From: Oceanospirillum sp048270425
GTDB taxonomy: Bacteria; Pseudomonadota; Gammaproteobacteria; Pseudomonadales; Halomonadaceae
Length of the DNA: 64,000 nucleotides
Reading direction: 5' to 3'
Assembly: GCA_048270425.1 (NCBI GenBank)
Contig: JBLWSY010000001.1
Span: forward strand, 248,001 to 312,000
Position 1 is the first letter of the stretch. Each line of letters begins with the position of its first letter. The notes under the pieces were generated by a model. That model saw only the letters and a list, made by a program, of their open reading frames with translations, searched no databases and was not told the DNA's origin. The translations under genes and the position numbers were made by a program. Below are positions 32,756 through 40,427 of this stretch, one piece after another.

Positions 32756-33469
32756 ATGCGACTGATAAGTCACAGGTTTATGGTTTCTAAGCTAAAAATA
32801 GCGTCCCGGATAGACCCTTTTTTCGGGTTGGTATTAGGTCTTTTACTCTTAGTTTTTGCCCAGCGGAGCGCTCTTGGGGAAGAGGTTGGCTCACACAGCA
32901 GAATAAATTTCTCGCCTACCCAGCTGATGCAGTGGCCGGTAAAAGAGTTTGAAGGCTTTACGGATTACCAGTTAGTCACGGATGCTGGCTCAACTGTTAT
33001 TAAAGCGGTCAGTAAGGGCGCGGCTTCCGGCTTGTTTTACGAAACGGAAATCGATCTGAACAAAACTCCGTATCTTAGCTGGCGCTGGAAGGTGACACGC
33101 CTGCCGGATCTGGATAACGAGCGCATCAGGAACGGTGATGATTTTGCCGCCCGGGTTTATGTGGTGGTGAATGATGGGTGGACGTTTCTCAGCACCAAGG
33201 CGATCAGTTACGTCTGGTCGGCACAGTCTCCGGTAGGGGAAGAGTGGCCGAATCCCTTTGCAGGAGGCAGTGCCATGATGGTGTCCGTACGCCACGAGCC
33301 CGCTGGTGAAGATTGGTATACCGAAAAACGTAATCTGAAAAGTGATTTTAAGCGGCTGTTTGGCAAAGAGATCACCACCATCAAAGCGATCGCCATTATG
33401 ACGGATACCGACAACTCCGGCAGTGAAGCGGAAGCATTTTATGGAGATCTGGTGTTTTCTGCGGATTAA
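32756..33469 (+). CDS. DUF3047 domain-containing exported protein
   Basis: 237 residues. A hydrophobic N-terminal segment (LVLGLLLLVFAQRSALGEE) acts as signal peptide; the mature part shows the DUF3047 pattern: TPYLSWRWKVTRLPD, GDDFAARVYVVV, YVWSAQSPVGEEWPNPFAG and IMTDTDNSGSEAEAFYGDL. Function of the family is unknown; the fold looks like a carbohydrate-binding jelly roll. Its stop codon overlaps the stop of the DUF2256 gene on the other strand. Start ATG at 32756 is the first in frame; a later ATG (MVSKLKI, residue 9) is an alternative. Confidence 0.88.
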   Translation: MRLISHRFMVSKLKIASRIDPFFGLVLGLLLLVFAQRSALGEEVGSHSRINFSPTQLMQWPVKEFEGFTDYQLVTDAGSTVIKAVSKGAASGLFYETEIDLNKTPYLSWRWKVTRLPDLDNERIRNGDDFAARVYVVVNDGWTFLSTKAISYVWSAQSPVGEEWPNPFAGGSAMMVSVRHEPAGEDWYTEKRNLKSDFKRLFGKEITTIKAIAIMTDTDNSGSEAEAFYGDLVFSAD

Positions 33470-33615
33470 CCGCAATTGCCTTTCGCAGACCGGCAGCGTT
33501 GGGAGCAGTAACGTACCTGCTCCCAATCTTTAGCCCATTTCTTCCGCCATTTAAATGGGCGATTGCAGGCTGGGCAGATCTTTTCTGGCAGAAAGTTTTT
33601 CTTATGGCCTTTCAT
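33466..33615 (-). CDS. DUF2256 zinc-ribbon protein (49 aa)
   Basis: Short gene encoding 49 residues with CPACNRPFKWRKKW and YCSQRC, a four-cysteine zinc-ribbon typical of DUF2256 proteins. Genes of this family are often found next to cryptochrome/photolyase genes, and here the FeS photolyase gene lies 31 bases upstream on the same strand. The minus-strand upstream sequence AAGAGGCAATAGAG gives a ribosome binding site. Its stop overlaps the DUF3047 stop by four bases. Confidence 0.85.
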   Translation of the reverse strand: MKGHKKNFLPEKICPACNRPFKWRKKWAKDWEQVRYCSQRCRSAKGNCG

Positions 33616-33646
33616 CTCTATTGCCTCTTAACGCTTTTTACCTTTG

Positions 33647-35203
33647 TCAGACCGTTTCTCCGGCATCCAGCTTGCGCAGAAAACTATCCGCCTGCATACG
33701 GATCGCTTCCATCTGAGCATCACTCATCCGCTCAAGGTTTTTATACACCAGCCCCATGCGGGGATTACCCTTCAGCGTCTCTTTATTGCGATCCAGAAAG
33801 TCCCAGTAAAGGTAGTTAAAGGGGCAGGCGTGATTGCCGGTTTTCTCTTTCACCTTGTATGCGCAGTGTTTGCAGTAATCCGACATCCGGTTGATATAGG
33901 CACCGCCTGCGGCATAGGGTTTGCTGCCCAGATAACCGCCATCGGCAAACAGGATCATGCCGGAGACATTGGGCAGTTCGACCCATTCCAACGCATCGGC
34001 ATAAACCAGCAGATACCAGTCGTTGACCTCATCCGGTGACAGTCCGGTCAGCAGGGCAAAGTTACCCAACACCATCAGGCGCTGAATATGGTGGGCGTAG
34101 GCGTGTTCTTTGGTCTGTTTTACGCACTGGCTGAGGCAGTTCATGCGGGTTTTACCGCTCCAGTAGAACTCCGGCAGCGGGCGCTTGGCATTAAGATAAT
34201 TGAGTTTTTTGTAGTCCGGCATTTTCAGCCAGTAGAGGCCGCGTACATACTCACGCCAGCCAAGAATCTGTCGGATAAAACCCTCTACAGCATTTAATGG
34301 CGCAGCCTGATTCTGCCAGGCTTTTTCTGCGGCACGAATCACCTCCATCGGTGTTAACAACCCGATATTAAGATAAAGCCCGATATGACTGTGAAACAGC
34401 CAGGGCTGATCCTGCTTCATCGCATCCTGATAATCGCCAAACCGGGGTAAACGCTGGCTGATAAAGTGTTCCAGCACCTGTAAGGCCTGAGTGCGGGTGA
34501 CGCCGTAGTGAAAATCCGCCAGATCGCCAAAATGCTGAGGGAAGCGTTCACTGACCTGCTGAATCACTTTCCGTGTGATGGCATCGGGTTTAAAGCCGAG
34601 TGGGGCGGGGGGTTGCAGATCCGATGGTAAAGCTTTGCGATTCTCCTGATCGTAATTCCATTGTCCGCCAACAGGTTCGCCATCCTGCATCAGAATATTG
34701 AGGTTTTTGCGCATCTGGCGGTAAAACAGCTCCATCCTTAGCTGTTTTCTGCCCTGTGCCCAATCAGCAAACTGCTTTTTAGTTGCCAGAAAGCGGTGAT
34801 CCGGTCGGATCTCAACGGGAAGGTTCAGCTCCTTTTTAAGCGCCGTCAGCTGCTGCAGTACCCTGTGCTCTCCCGGGTGAGTGACCACAAGCTTTTCAAA
34901 GGCTATCGGCTTCCCGGTAATGGGATCAGGGGCGCTGAGATGCTTTTTCACCGCTTCAGAAAAGCTGTGCAGACCCTCATCAAGGGTATCGTAATGCACA
35001 TTAAGCCCGCGCTTTTGCAGATCACGGGCGAAGTGACGCATGGCCGAGAGAAAAAACACCAGCTTCTTCTTATGGTGCGGCACATAGGTGGTTTCTTCTG
35101 TCAGCTCGCACATCAGTACGCGGTCTTGGGCCGGATCGATATCCTGCAAGCTGGTGATATGGTCATTGAGCTGGTCGCCCAGAATCAGTCGAAGTACAGC
35201 CAC
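33647..35203 (-). CDS. FeS-type cryptochrome/photolyase (FeS-BCP family)
   Basis: 518 residues. N-terminal antenna-binding alpha/beta domain (VLRLILGDQLNDHI) and C-terminal FAD-binding helical domain with QTKEHAYAHHIQRLMVLGNF. The four [4Fe-4S] cysteines match PhrB: one in SQCVKQTKEH, two in YCKHCAYK, one in HACPFNYLYW. Such enzymes repair (6-4) photoproducts or act as CryB-type photoreceptors. The DUF2256 gene follows. Start ATG at 35203 gives the conserved N-terminus. Assignment to family strong; repair versus signalling not decidable. Confidence 0.95.
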   Translation of the reverse strand: MAVLRLILGDQLNDHITSLQDIDPAQDRVLMCELTEETTYVPHHKKKLVFFLSAMRHFARDLQKRGLNVHYDTLDEGLHSFSEAVKKHLSAPDPITGKPIAFEKLVVTHPGEHRVLQQLTALKKELNLPVEIRPDHRFLATKKQFADWAQGRKQLRMELFYRQMRKNLNILMQDGEPVGGQWNYDQENRKALPSDLQPPAPLGFKPDAITRKVIQQVSERFPQHFGDLADFHYGVTRTQALQVLEHFISQRLPRFGDYQDAMKQDQPWLFHSHIGLYLNIGLLTPMEVIRAAEKAWQNQAAPLNAVEGFIRQILGWREYVRGLYWLKMPDYKKLNYLNAKRPLPEFYWSGKTRMNCLSQCVKQTKEHAYAHHIQRLMVLGNFALLTGLSPDEVNDWYLLVYADALEWVELPNVSGMILFADGGYLGSKPYAAGGAYINRMSDYCKHCAYKVKEKTGNHACPFNYLYWDFLDRNKETLKGNPRMGLVYKNLERMSDAQMEAIRMQADSFLRKLDAGETV

Positions 35204-35325
35204 GGCAAGTTCTCTATAAAGTCAGGTTGTCTGTGTTACGGAATTGCCGCGTATATGGTTCTTTGCCCATGGCTTCAGGCATAATAGCCGCAATTTTAAG
35301 CGTTTGATTTACAACGGGGATTACC

Positions 35326-36414
35326 TTGGAACTTCTCAATATCGATTGTTTGGGCCAGCCGCTGCGGCTGGAAGCCTCTATGGCCGGCTGGCAGGTACTT
35401 TACTGGGGCGGACAGGCGGTTGCCGGTAAAAATGCTGATGGTAACGCTGAGGGTGATTTCAGCCTGAGTTTTGAGCTCACCGACAGCCGCAATGGTGAGG
35501 TGATTCCCTGTGAGCTGAGTTTTAAGCTCGGTTGGCAGCCGTTCCAGTTTGATTATCAGTTGAAAATCGCCGGTGAAGTACTGACCGATGGTGAGCGCAC
35601 GGTAAAAGATATTGAGCGTCAGACACCGGTTGTCGAACCTAAAGTACCGCGTCAGTTCAGTATGATCGGTCTGCTGTCTCTGGGCATGAAGCTGATCAAA
35701 AGCGCCAAAGTGATCAAGGTGGTACTGGCGGGTGCCAGTTTGGCTGCCTATTCCTGGTTGTTTTCGCTGGAGTTTGCTCTGAGTCTGATCGCCTGTCTGG
35801 TGGTACACGAATACGGTCATATCCATGCCATGCAGCACTTCGGTATGAAAACCAAGGGCATCTACCTGATCCCCTTTATGGGCGGCCTTGCGCTGGGTGA
35901 TGCCAAGATCAACACCCGCTGGCAGGATGTGATGATCTCCCTGATGGGGCCATTTTTTGGTCTGGGGATGTCTCTGCTGGCGCTGATCGCCTATTGGATT
36001 ACGGGCAATATTTTCTTCGCCGGTATCGCCGCTTTCAACAGCCTGCTGAACCTCTTTAACTTGCTCCCAATTCTGCCTCTGGATGGCGGCCATGTGCTGA
36101 AAAGTATCAGTTTCTCCATGAACTCTGTGGCTGGTCTGATTCTCTGTGGTGCAGGGGCAGGTCTCGGTGTGCTGATCAGCTACAGTTTTGGACTGGCGCT
36201 GCTGGGCTTTCTGCTGCTGATAGGCACCGCAGAGATCTTTTTTGAATGGAAACAGCGCCATCAAAGTCACCTGCTGCCGCTGGATCGTTACGGTCAGATC
36301 TTCTCCGCCATCTGGTATGTGGCAACGGTTGCCGGTTTCTGTGCCGTGATTATCTATCTGGCAGGTACCGGTGATGATCTGCTGGCACTGCCGCTGAAGA
36401 TTCTGAACTCGTAA
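35326..36414 (+). CDS. M50 family membrane metalloprotease-like protein
   Basis: 362 residues. A soluble N-terminal domain of about 105 residues with no known family, then a membrane domain with several helices. The zinc motif H161-E-Y-G-H165 and D253-G-G-H (PLDGGHVL) mark it as a site-2-protease-like intramembrane metalloprotease. Function may be processing of a membrane-anchored regulator. The start is TTG with GGGGA upstream. Divergent from the photolyase gene. Confidence 0.88.
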   Translation: MELLNIDCLGQPLRLEASMAGWQVLYWGGQAVAGKNADGNAEGDFSLSFELTDSRNGEVIPCELSFKLGWQPFQFDYQLKIAGEVLTDGERTVKDIERQTPVVEPKVPRQFSMIGLLSLGMKLIKSAKVIKVVLAGASLAAYSWLFSLEFALSLIACLVVHEYGHIHAMQHFGMKTKGIYLIPFMGGLALGDAKINTRWQDVMISLMGPFFGLGMSLLALIAYWITGNIFFAGIAAFNSLLNLFNLLPILPLDGGHVLKSISFSMNSVAGLILCGAGAGLGVLISYSFGLALLGFLLLIGTAEIFFEWKQRHQSHLLPLDRYGQIFSAIWYVATVAGFCAVIIYLAGTGDDLLALPLKILNS

Positions 36415-36445
36415 TTTGAAGGTGTTGCGGGGACGGGATAGCCTG

Positions 36446-36500
36446 ACCCCGCAAGTTACCCCGCAAGTTACCCCGCAAGTTACCCCGCAAGTTATCCCGC
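36446..36500. repeat. 12-bp tandem repeats upstream of the DUF3565 gene
   Basis: Four perfect copies of ACCCCGCAAGTT (36446-36493) followed by a partial fifth (ATCCCGC). They lie between the M50 stop and the DUF3565 start. In one plus-strand frame they would read as TPQV repeats, but the true DUF3565 start is downstream, so they are leader sequence. Confidence 0.9.
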
Positions 36501-36523
36501 AGGCCGGGTTAAGGAGTGAGTTT

Positions 36524-36733
36524 ATGCAGCAAGCCATTACCGGATTCCACACCGATAGCGAAGGCCACTGGGTTGCCCAGCTGGCCTGTGGCCATAATCA
36601 GCATGTGCGGCACAATCCGCCCTGGCAGGAACGACCTTGGGTGATCACTCCGGAAGGGCGTAAAGATATGTTAGGCTCAGTGCTTGAATGCAAAAAATGC
36701 GATCAGGGCGCGCCTAAGGATGAGCGCCCCTGA
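36524..36733 (+). CDS. DUF3565 family protein (69 aa)
   Basis: 69 residues from the ATG at 36524 with AAGGAGTGAGTTT upstream. The sequence has AITGFHTDSEGHWVAQLACG, HNQHVRHNPPWQERPWV and CKKCD, the DUF3565 pattern with metal-binding-like cysteine and histidine residues. Function unknown. An upstream in-frame start (36416) would encode the TPQV repeats and is rejected. Sits between the M50 and helicase genes. Confidence 0.85.
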   Translation: MQQAITGFHTDSEGHWVAQLACGHNQHVRHNPPWQERPWVITPEGRKDMLGSVLECKKCDQGAPKDERP

Positions 36734-36783
36734 TCTTTCCTATTCCCTTGGGAATAAACCTCTACCGATAACAGGGAGTGTTT

Positions 36784-38781
36784 ATGTCTGAACATCCTCA
36801 AACCGCATCCATTCAGGAACTGAACAGTAAACTCCAGCAAACCTTTGGTTTTCCCGCTTTTCGCGGTGGTCAGCAGCAAACCGTTGAGCAGCTGTTAGCC
36901 GGGCATTCGTCATTGGCGATCTTTCCTACCGGTTCCGGTAAATCCCTCTGTTATCAGTTTACGGCATTGCAGCTGCCTCATCTGACCCTGGTAGTTTCGC
37001 CTCTGCTGGCGCTGATGAAAGATCAGCTGGAGTTTCTGCACAGCAAGGGCATTGCCGCTGCCAGTATCGACTCAACCCTGAGCAATGAAGAGCATCAGCA
37101 GGTGGTGCAGGATGCCCGTTCCGGTCGGTTGAAAATTCTGATGGTGTCGGTTGAGCGCTTTAAAAACGAACGCTTCCGTCAGTTTATCGAATCTGTGCCT
37201 ATCTCCATGTTGGTGGTGGATGAAGCCCACTGTATCTCCGAATGGGGGCACAATTTCCGTCCGGATTATCTGAAGCTGCCGGAGTACCGCAATCAGCTGA
37301 ATATTCCGCTGGTGCTGCTGTTAACCGCCACGGCCACCCGCCGGGTGAAAAAAGATATGGCGCTGAAATTCGGCATTGCTCCGGAGCATGTGGTGCAGAC
37401 TGGGTTTTATCGCCCGAATCTGGACCTTAGTGTGCTGCCGCTGCAGTCCGGTCAACACCCGAAAGCAGCTCTGAAGCAGGTGATCGACCAGCAACAGGGC
37501 GATGGCATTGTTTACGTCACCCTGCAGCACACAGCCGAGGATGTTGCGACTTATCTGAGCCAACATGGCATCAACGCCACCGCTTATCACGCGGGTCTGC
37601 CCAATGAGCTGCGGGAGCAGATTCAGGCGGATTTTATGGCGGGTAAAATCCGCGTTGTAGTGGCTACTATCGCCTTCGGTATGGGCATCGATAAGTCTGA
37701 TATCCGCTTTGTGGTGCACTATGATCTGCCGAAATCCATCGAGAACTACAGTCAGGAGATCGGTCGTGCGGGACGTGATGGTCAGCCGTCCAACTGCATC
37801 ACACTGGCGAGTCTTGATGGCGTGCCTGTGCTGGAAAACTTTGTTTATGGCGATACACCGCTGCGCTCGGATATTCAGCGGCTGATTCAGGCGATAGAGG
37901 AGGAGAGTTTTGTCGCCGGAAGCTCTGCCAGCCACTGGGAAGTGCAGCTGTACACCCTGTCCAACCAGACCAATATCCGCCAGTTACCCCTGAAAACCCT
38001 GCTGGTGCAGCTGGAACTGATGGGCATCTTAGAGCCGTTACGCAGCTACTTTGCCGAGTACAAATATAAGTTTGTTGCCGATAAAGAGGCGATTCTGGCG
38101 AAGTTCTCCGGCGAACGTGTGCCTTTCCTGCAGGCGGTGTTTGAACATACCGCATTCAAAAAGACCTGGGGCGTACCTGATTTTGACAGCCTGTATCAGG
38201 CTTATGGTTCGGGTGCCGAGCGCCATCGTGCGATTGCCGCTCTGGATTATCTGCACGAACAGGGGCTGATTGAACTGTCAGCCTCGAAAATGACTGAAGT
38301 CTTCCGGGTGGATATGAATCGCCTGAAAAATGATGATCCTGTGGCCAAGCTTTATGCATATGTGACCGAGAAAGAGCAGAAAGAGATCGAACGTATCGGC
38401 GCGCTGATCCGTTTCTTCCAGCTGGATCGCTGCCTGACCCACAATCTGTCCCGCTATTTTGATGAAAACTCCAGCCCCAAGGCCTGCGGCCATTGCTCCG
38501 TCTGCCGTGGGCAGGTAGCGCATCTGAGTTATGTGCAGGAACCGAACTGGCCGGATCAGACGCAACTTAAAGCCAATGTTGCTGCCTTTTTGCAGAAGCT
38601 GGAGGCTGATAGCCCGCTTGATCTCACCGATGAAGAAAAGCGCACCTTAAGTGCCCGATTCTTAGCGGGTTTAACTCAGCCGATCTTTACCAAAATCAAA
38701 GCCCGGCAGATTAACGGCTTTGGCAGCTGTGAGCTGCTGAAGTATCGGGATATTGAGGCATTTTTAACAGAATTGCGTTAA
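36784..38781 (+). CDS. RecQ family ATP-dependent DNA helicase
   Basis: 665 residues from the ATG at 36784 (GGGAG upstream). Superfamily 2 helicase with Walker A T-G-S-G-K-S (about 49-54), DEAH box (about 146-149, VVDEAHCISEWGHNFRPDY), motif III LTATAT, and motif VI EIGRAGRDGQP. The C-terminal part has a zinc-like ACGHCSVC segment but lacks a clear canonical RecQ RQC/HRDC arrangement. Homologous recombination and repair helicase in the cytosol. It differs from canonical RecQ, so it is probably a RecQ-like paralogue rather than recQ itself. Confidence 0.92.
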   Translation: MSEHPQTASIQELNSKLQQTFGFPAFRGGQQQTVEQLLAGHSSLAIFPTGSGKSLCYQFTALQLPHLTLVVSPLLALMKDQLEFLHSKGIAAASIDSTLSNEEHQQVVQDARSGRLKILMVSVERFKNERFRQFIESVPISMLVVDEAHCISEWGHNFRPDYLKLPEYRNQLNIPLVLLLTATATRRVKKDMALKFGIAPEHVVQTGFYRPNLDLSVLPLQSGQHPKAALKQVIDQQQGDGIVYVTLQHTAEDVATYLSQHGINATAYHAGLPNELREQIQADFMAGKIRVVVATIAFGMGIDKSDIRFVVHYDLPKSIENYSQEIGRAGRDGQPSNCITLASLDGVPVLENFVYGDTPLRSDIQRLIQAIEEESFVAGSSASHWEVQLYTLSNQTNIRQLPLKTLLVQLELMGILEPLRSYFAEYKYKFVADKEAILAKFSGERVPFLQAVFEHTAFKKTWGVPDFDSLYQAYGSGAERHRAIAALDYLHEQGLIELSASKMTEVFRVDMNRLKNDDPVAKLYAYVTEKEQKEIERIGALIRFFQLDRCLTHNLSRYFDENSSPKACGHCSVCRGQVAHLSYVQEPNWPDQTQLKANVAAFLQKLEADSPLDLTDEEKRTLSARFLAGLTQPIFTKIKARQINGFGSCELLKYRDIEAFLTELR

Positions 38782-38811
38782 AATCAGCGCAAATAGAGTA
38801 GGAGATAGCCT

Positions 38812-38988
38812 ATGAAAGCTTTGATGGGTGTTCTGGCAAAGAAAATTCGAGGCGACCAGGCTGGTAGGCAGGCGTTACGTGTTTTTTTAGCGGAAGGCCA
38901 AAAAGACGATACTGTGATTAAGTTATCGGACGGTAAAAAGTATCGGGTTTCCCGTCAAAACCCTAATACAGAGCGCAGCCCTGCATGA
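38812..38988 (+). CDS. Small hypothetical protein (58 aa), coupled to membrane gene
   Basis: 58 residues, basic and soluble (MKALMGVLAKKIRGDQAGRQ, then a segment DDTVIKLSDGKKYRVSRQNP). GTAGGAG precedes the ATG at good spacing. Its stop codon overlaps the ATG of the next gene (ATGA at 38985-38988), so the two are translationally coupled. No family recognised. Located 31 bases after the helicase stop, so it may be part of that transcript. Confidence 0.75.
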   Translation: MKALMGVLAKKIRGDQAGRQALRVFLAEGQKDDTVIKLSDGKKYRVSRQNPNTERSPA

Positions 38989-39722
38989 ATATCGCATTCC
39001 CGGCATTTTTAATTTTATTGTTAATTTTGCCGGGATTTATTTTCCTCAGTGCTCATGAACGGAAAGAAAATACTGCGATAGAACGCAAGCCCTTCGATGT
39101 ATCTTCAGCAATAGCATTGTTCTTCGCACTGCTGATTCACCTTATTCTGTCAGGTTTATTCTCTTTTTTCGGCCTGACACCTGACTACTCTTTGCCGCTT
39201 AAACTGGCCTTGGGGCTCAAAACACTGACTTATGATCTTGAGTCTATTGAAGATCATGCTCTTGCCGTCACTCTATATTTTCTGCTGTCTTTTTCGCTGC
39301 CCTATCTGTTAGGCAAGTTTACTCAATGGGTGCGATTCAGTCTTAATCCTTATAAAGATTCCCGCTTCTCCTTTGATACGCCTTGGTATTATGAACTTAA
39401 GGGTAAACTATCAGATGTACATGATGCTCAAATCATTCAGTTGACCTGTTTGCAGGATCTGAGCGAGGGTACCTATCTCTATTATGGTGTGCTGGAAGAC
39501 TTCTACTTGGATCGTGAAGGTCAGCTTGACCGAGTTGTGTTATCGGATGTTTTTCGTCGGAAGCTAGCCAGTGATGATGGCGGACAACCAGAGAGCCAAA
39601 ATCGATTTTACGGGATTAAAGGCGACAGGCTGGTACTCAAGTATGCTGATATTCGCAATATTAATATTGAATACTTATATATAACTGAAGAATTACTCGT
39701 TGAAAGTGAAATAAATGAATAG
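38985..39722 (+). CDS. Membrane protein of unknown function, possibly DUF6338-like
   Basis: 245 residues with about three transmembrane helices in the first 110 (AFLILLLILPGFIFL, IALFFALLIHLILSGLFSFF, AVTLYFLLSFSLPYLLG) and a cytoplasmic beta-rich domain with WYYELKGKLSDVHDAQ and YLYYGVLEDFYLDREGQLD. This resembles DUF6338 proteins, but I am not certain. It is translationally coupled to the preceding 58-residue gene. The region is AT-richer than its neighbours, which may indicate later acquisition. A strong terminator follows. Confidence 0.7.
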   Translation: MNIAFPAFLILLLILPGFIFLSAHERKENTAIERKPFDVSSAIALFFALLIHLILSGLFSFFGLTPDYSLPLKLALGLKTLTYDLESIEDHALAVTLYFLLSFSLPYLLGKFTQWVRFSLNPYKDSRFSFDTPWYYELKGKLSDVHDAQIIQLTCLQDLSEGTYLYYGVLEDFYLDREGQLDRVVLSDVFRRKLASDDGGQPESQNRFYGIKGDRLVLKYADIRNINIEYLYITEELLVESEINE

Positions 39723-39750
39723 CTATTAAAGCATTCTTTAGCTAAAGCCA

Positions 39751-39782
39751 AAAAAACCAGCCGTTGCGGCTGGTTTTTTTTA
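39751..39782 (+). terminator. Rho-independent terminator
   Basis: CCAGCCG (39757-39763) and CGGCTGG (39767-39773) form a stem with a TTG loop, preceded by six A and followed by eight T residues. It ends the 38.8-39.7 kb pair and, read on the other strand, the DUF6172 gene. Confidence 0.9.
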
Positions 39783-39811
39783 TAAGTATCCACCAAGTCG
39801 TTTATACAAAC

Positions 39812-40156
39812 TCAGTAATCCTCTTCGTCATCAAACGGATCTTCCAGATCGCCATCTTCATCGTCTTCACGCTCAACAAACACGCGGTTTGCCGGTACGG
39901 CGATGATTTCCAGATAGAAACTCTGCCATTCCTGAGCTTCAGCAAAGCTGATTTTGTCATTAATCTCTGCAGCACGAATCACTTCAGCAGTGTCGGCATC
40001 GGCACCGAACTTACATTCAAATGCCCAGAAATCAGCACCTTTCGGCAGGGGTTTGTTGCGCTCACGCTTCTGATATTTTTTGGCTTCGTTTTTAGCGGCT
40101 TCGATCAGACGTGGATATTTGATCTTGGGATGGGAAAGCTTAAATGTCTTTTTCAT
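39812..40156 (-). CDS. DUF6172 family protein
   Basis: 114 residues. KTFKLSHPKIKYPRLIEAAK, KKYQKRERNKPLPKGADFWA and FECKFG match DUF6172 proteins; a strongly acidic tail (DDEDGDLEDPFDDEED) is appended. Soluble, function unknown. Its start is followed upstream by a region with three GATCAGCT-type repeats that can form alternative hairpins. Confidence 0.85.
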   Translation of the reverse strand: MKKTFKLSHPKIKYPRLIEAAKNEAKKYQKRERNKPLPKGADFWAFECKFGADADTAEVIRAAEINDKISFAEAQEWQSFYLEIIAVPANRVFVEREDDEDGDLEDPFDDEEDY

Positions 40157-40182
40157 TGGAATCCTGAAGGGTCGAGTTGGGC

Positions 40183-40260
40183 GATCAGCTGATTACACGC
40201 AGTATAGAGCTGATCCCCTGAAATGCGCGGGCATAATAACGGATTTGTGGGCGATCAGCT
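40183..40260. promoter_or_regulatory. Alternating inverted repeats upstream of DUF6172 and LprI-like genes
   Basis: GATCAGCT occurs at 40183-40190 and 40253-40260, and its complement AGCTGATC at 40208-40215, so the middle copy can pair with either flank. The outer copies are part of a 12-base direct repeat GGGCGATCAGCT (40179-40190, 40249-40260). Could be a two-state leader or a duplicated operator; no evidence beyond sequence. Confidence 0.4.
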
Positions 40261-40427
40261 ATCGTCAGCAACTTTAAAAAGTGAAGAAACAGTAAGAATG
40301 CTGTGATACTTTTGGCATTTGTCTGACCAGTAGGTTTACGTAATTACTCTAACCGATTAAGATCCAAGGCAATTTTTCGCTTGTTCACTCAAGAACACTT
40401 TTTATTTCAATGGATTAAGGGATTGGT

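Noticed and set aside
35296..36552. Long minus-strand frame (about 418 codons) opposite the M50 protease gene
   Set aside because: It is fully antisense to a gene with zinc-protease motifs, its predicted protein is His/Gln-rich without domains, and part is encoded by the 12-bp repeats.
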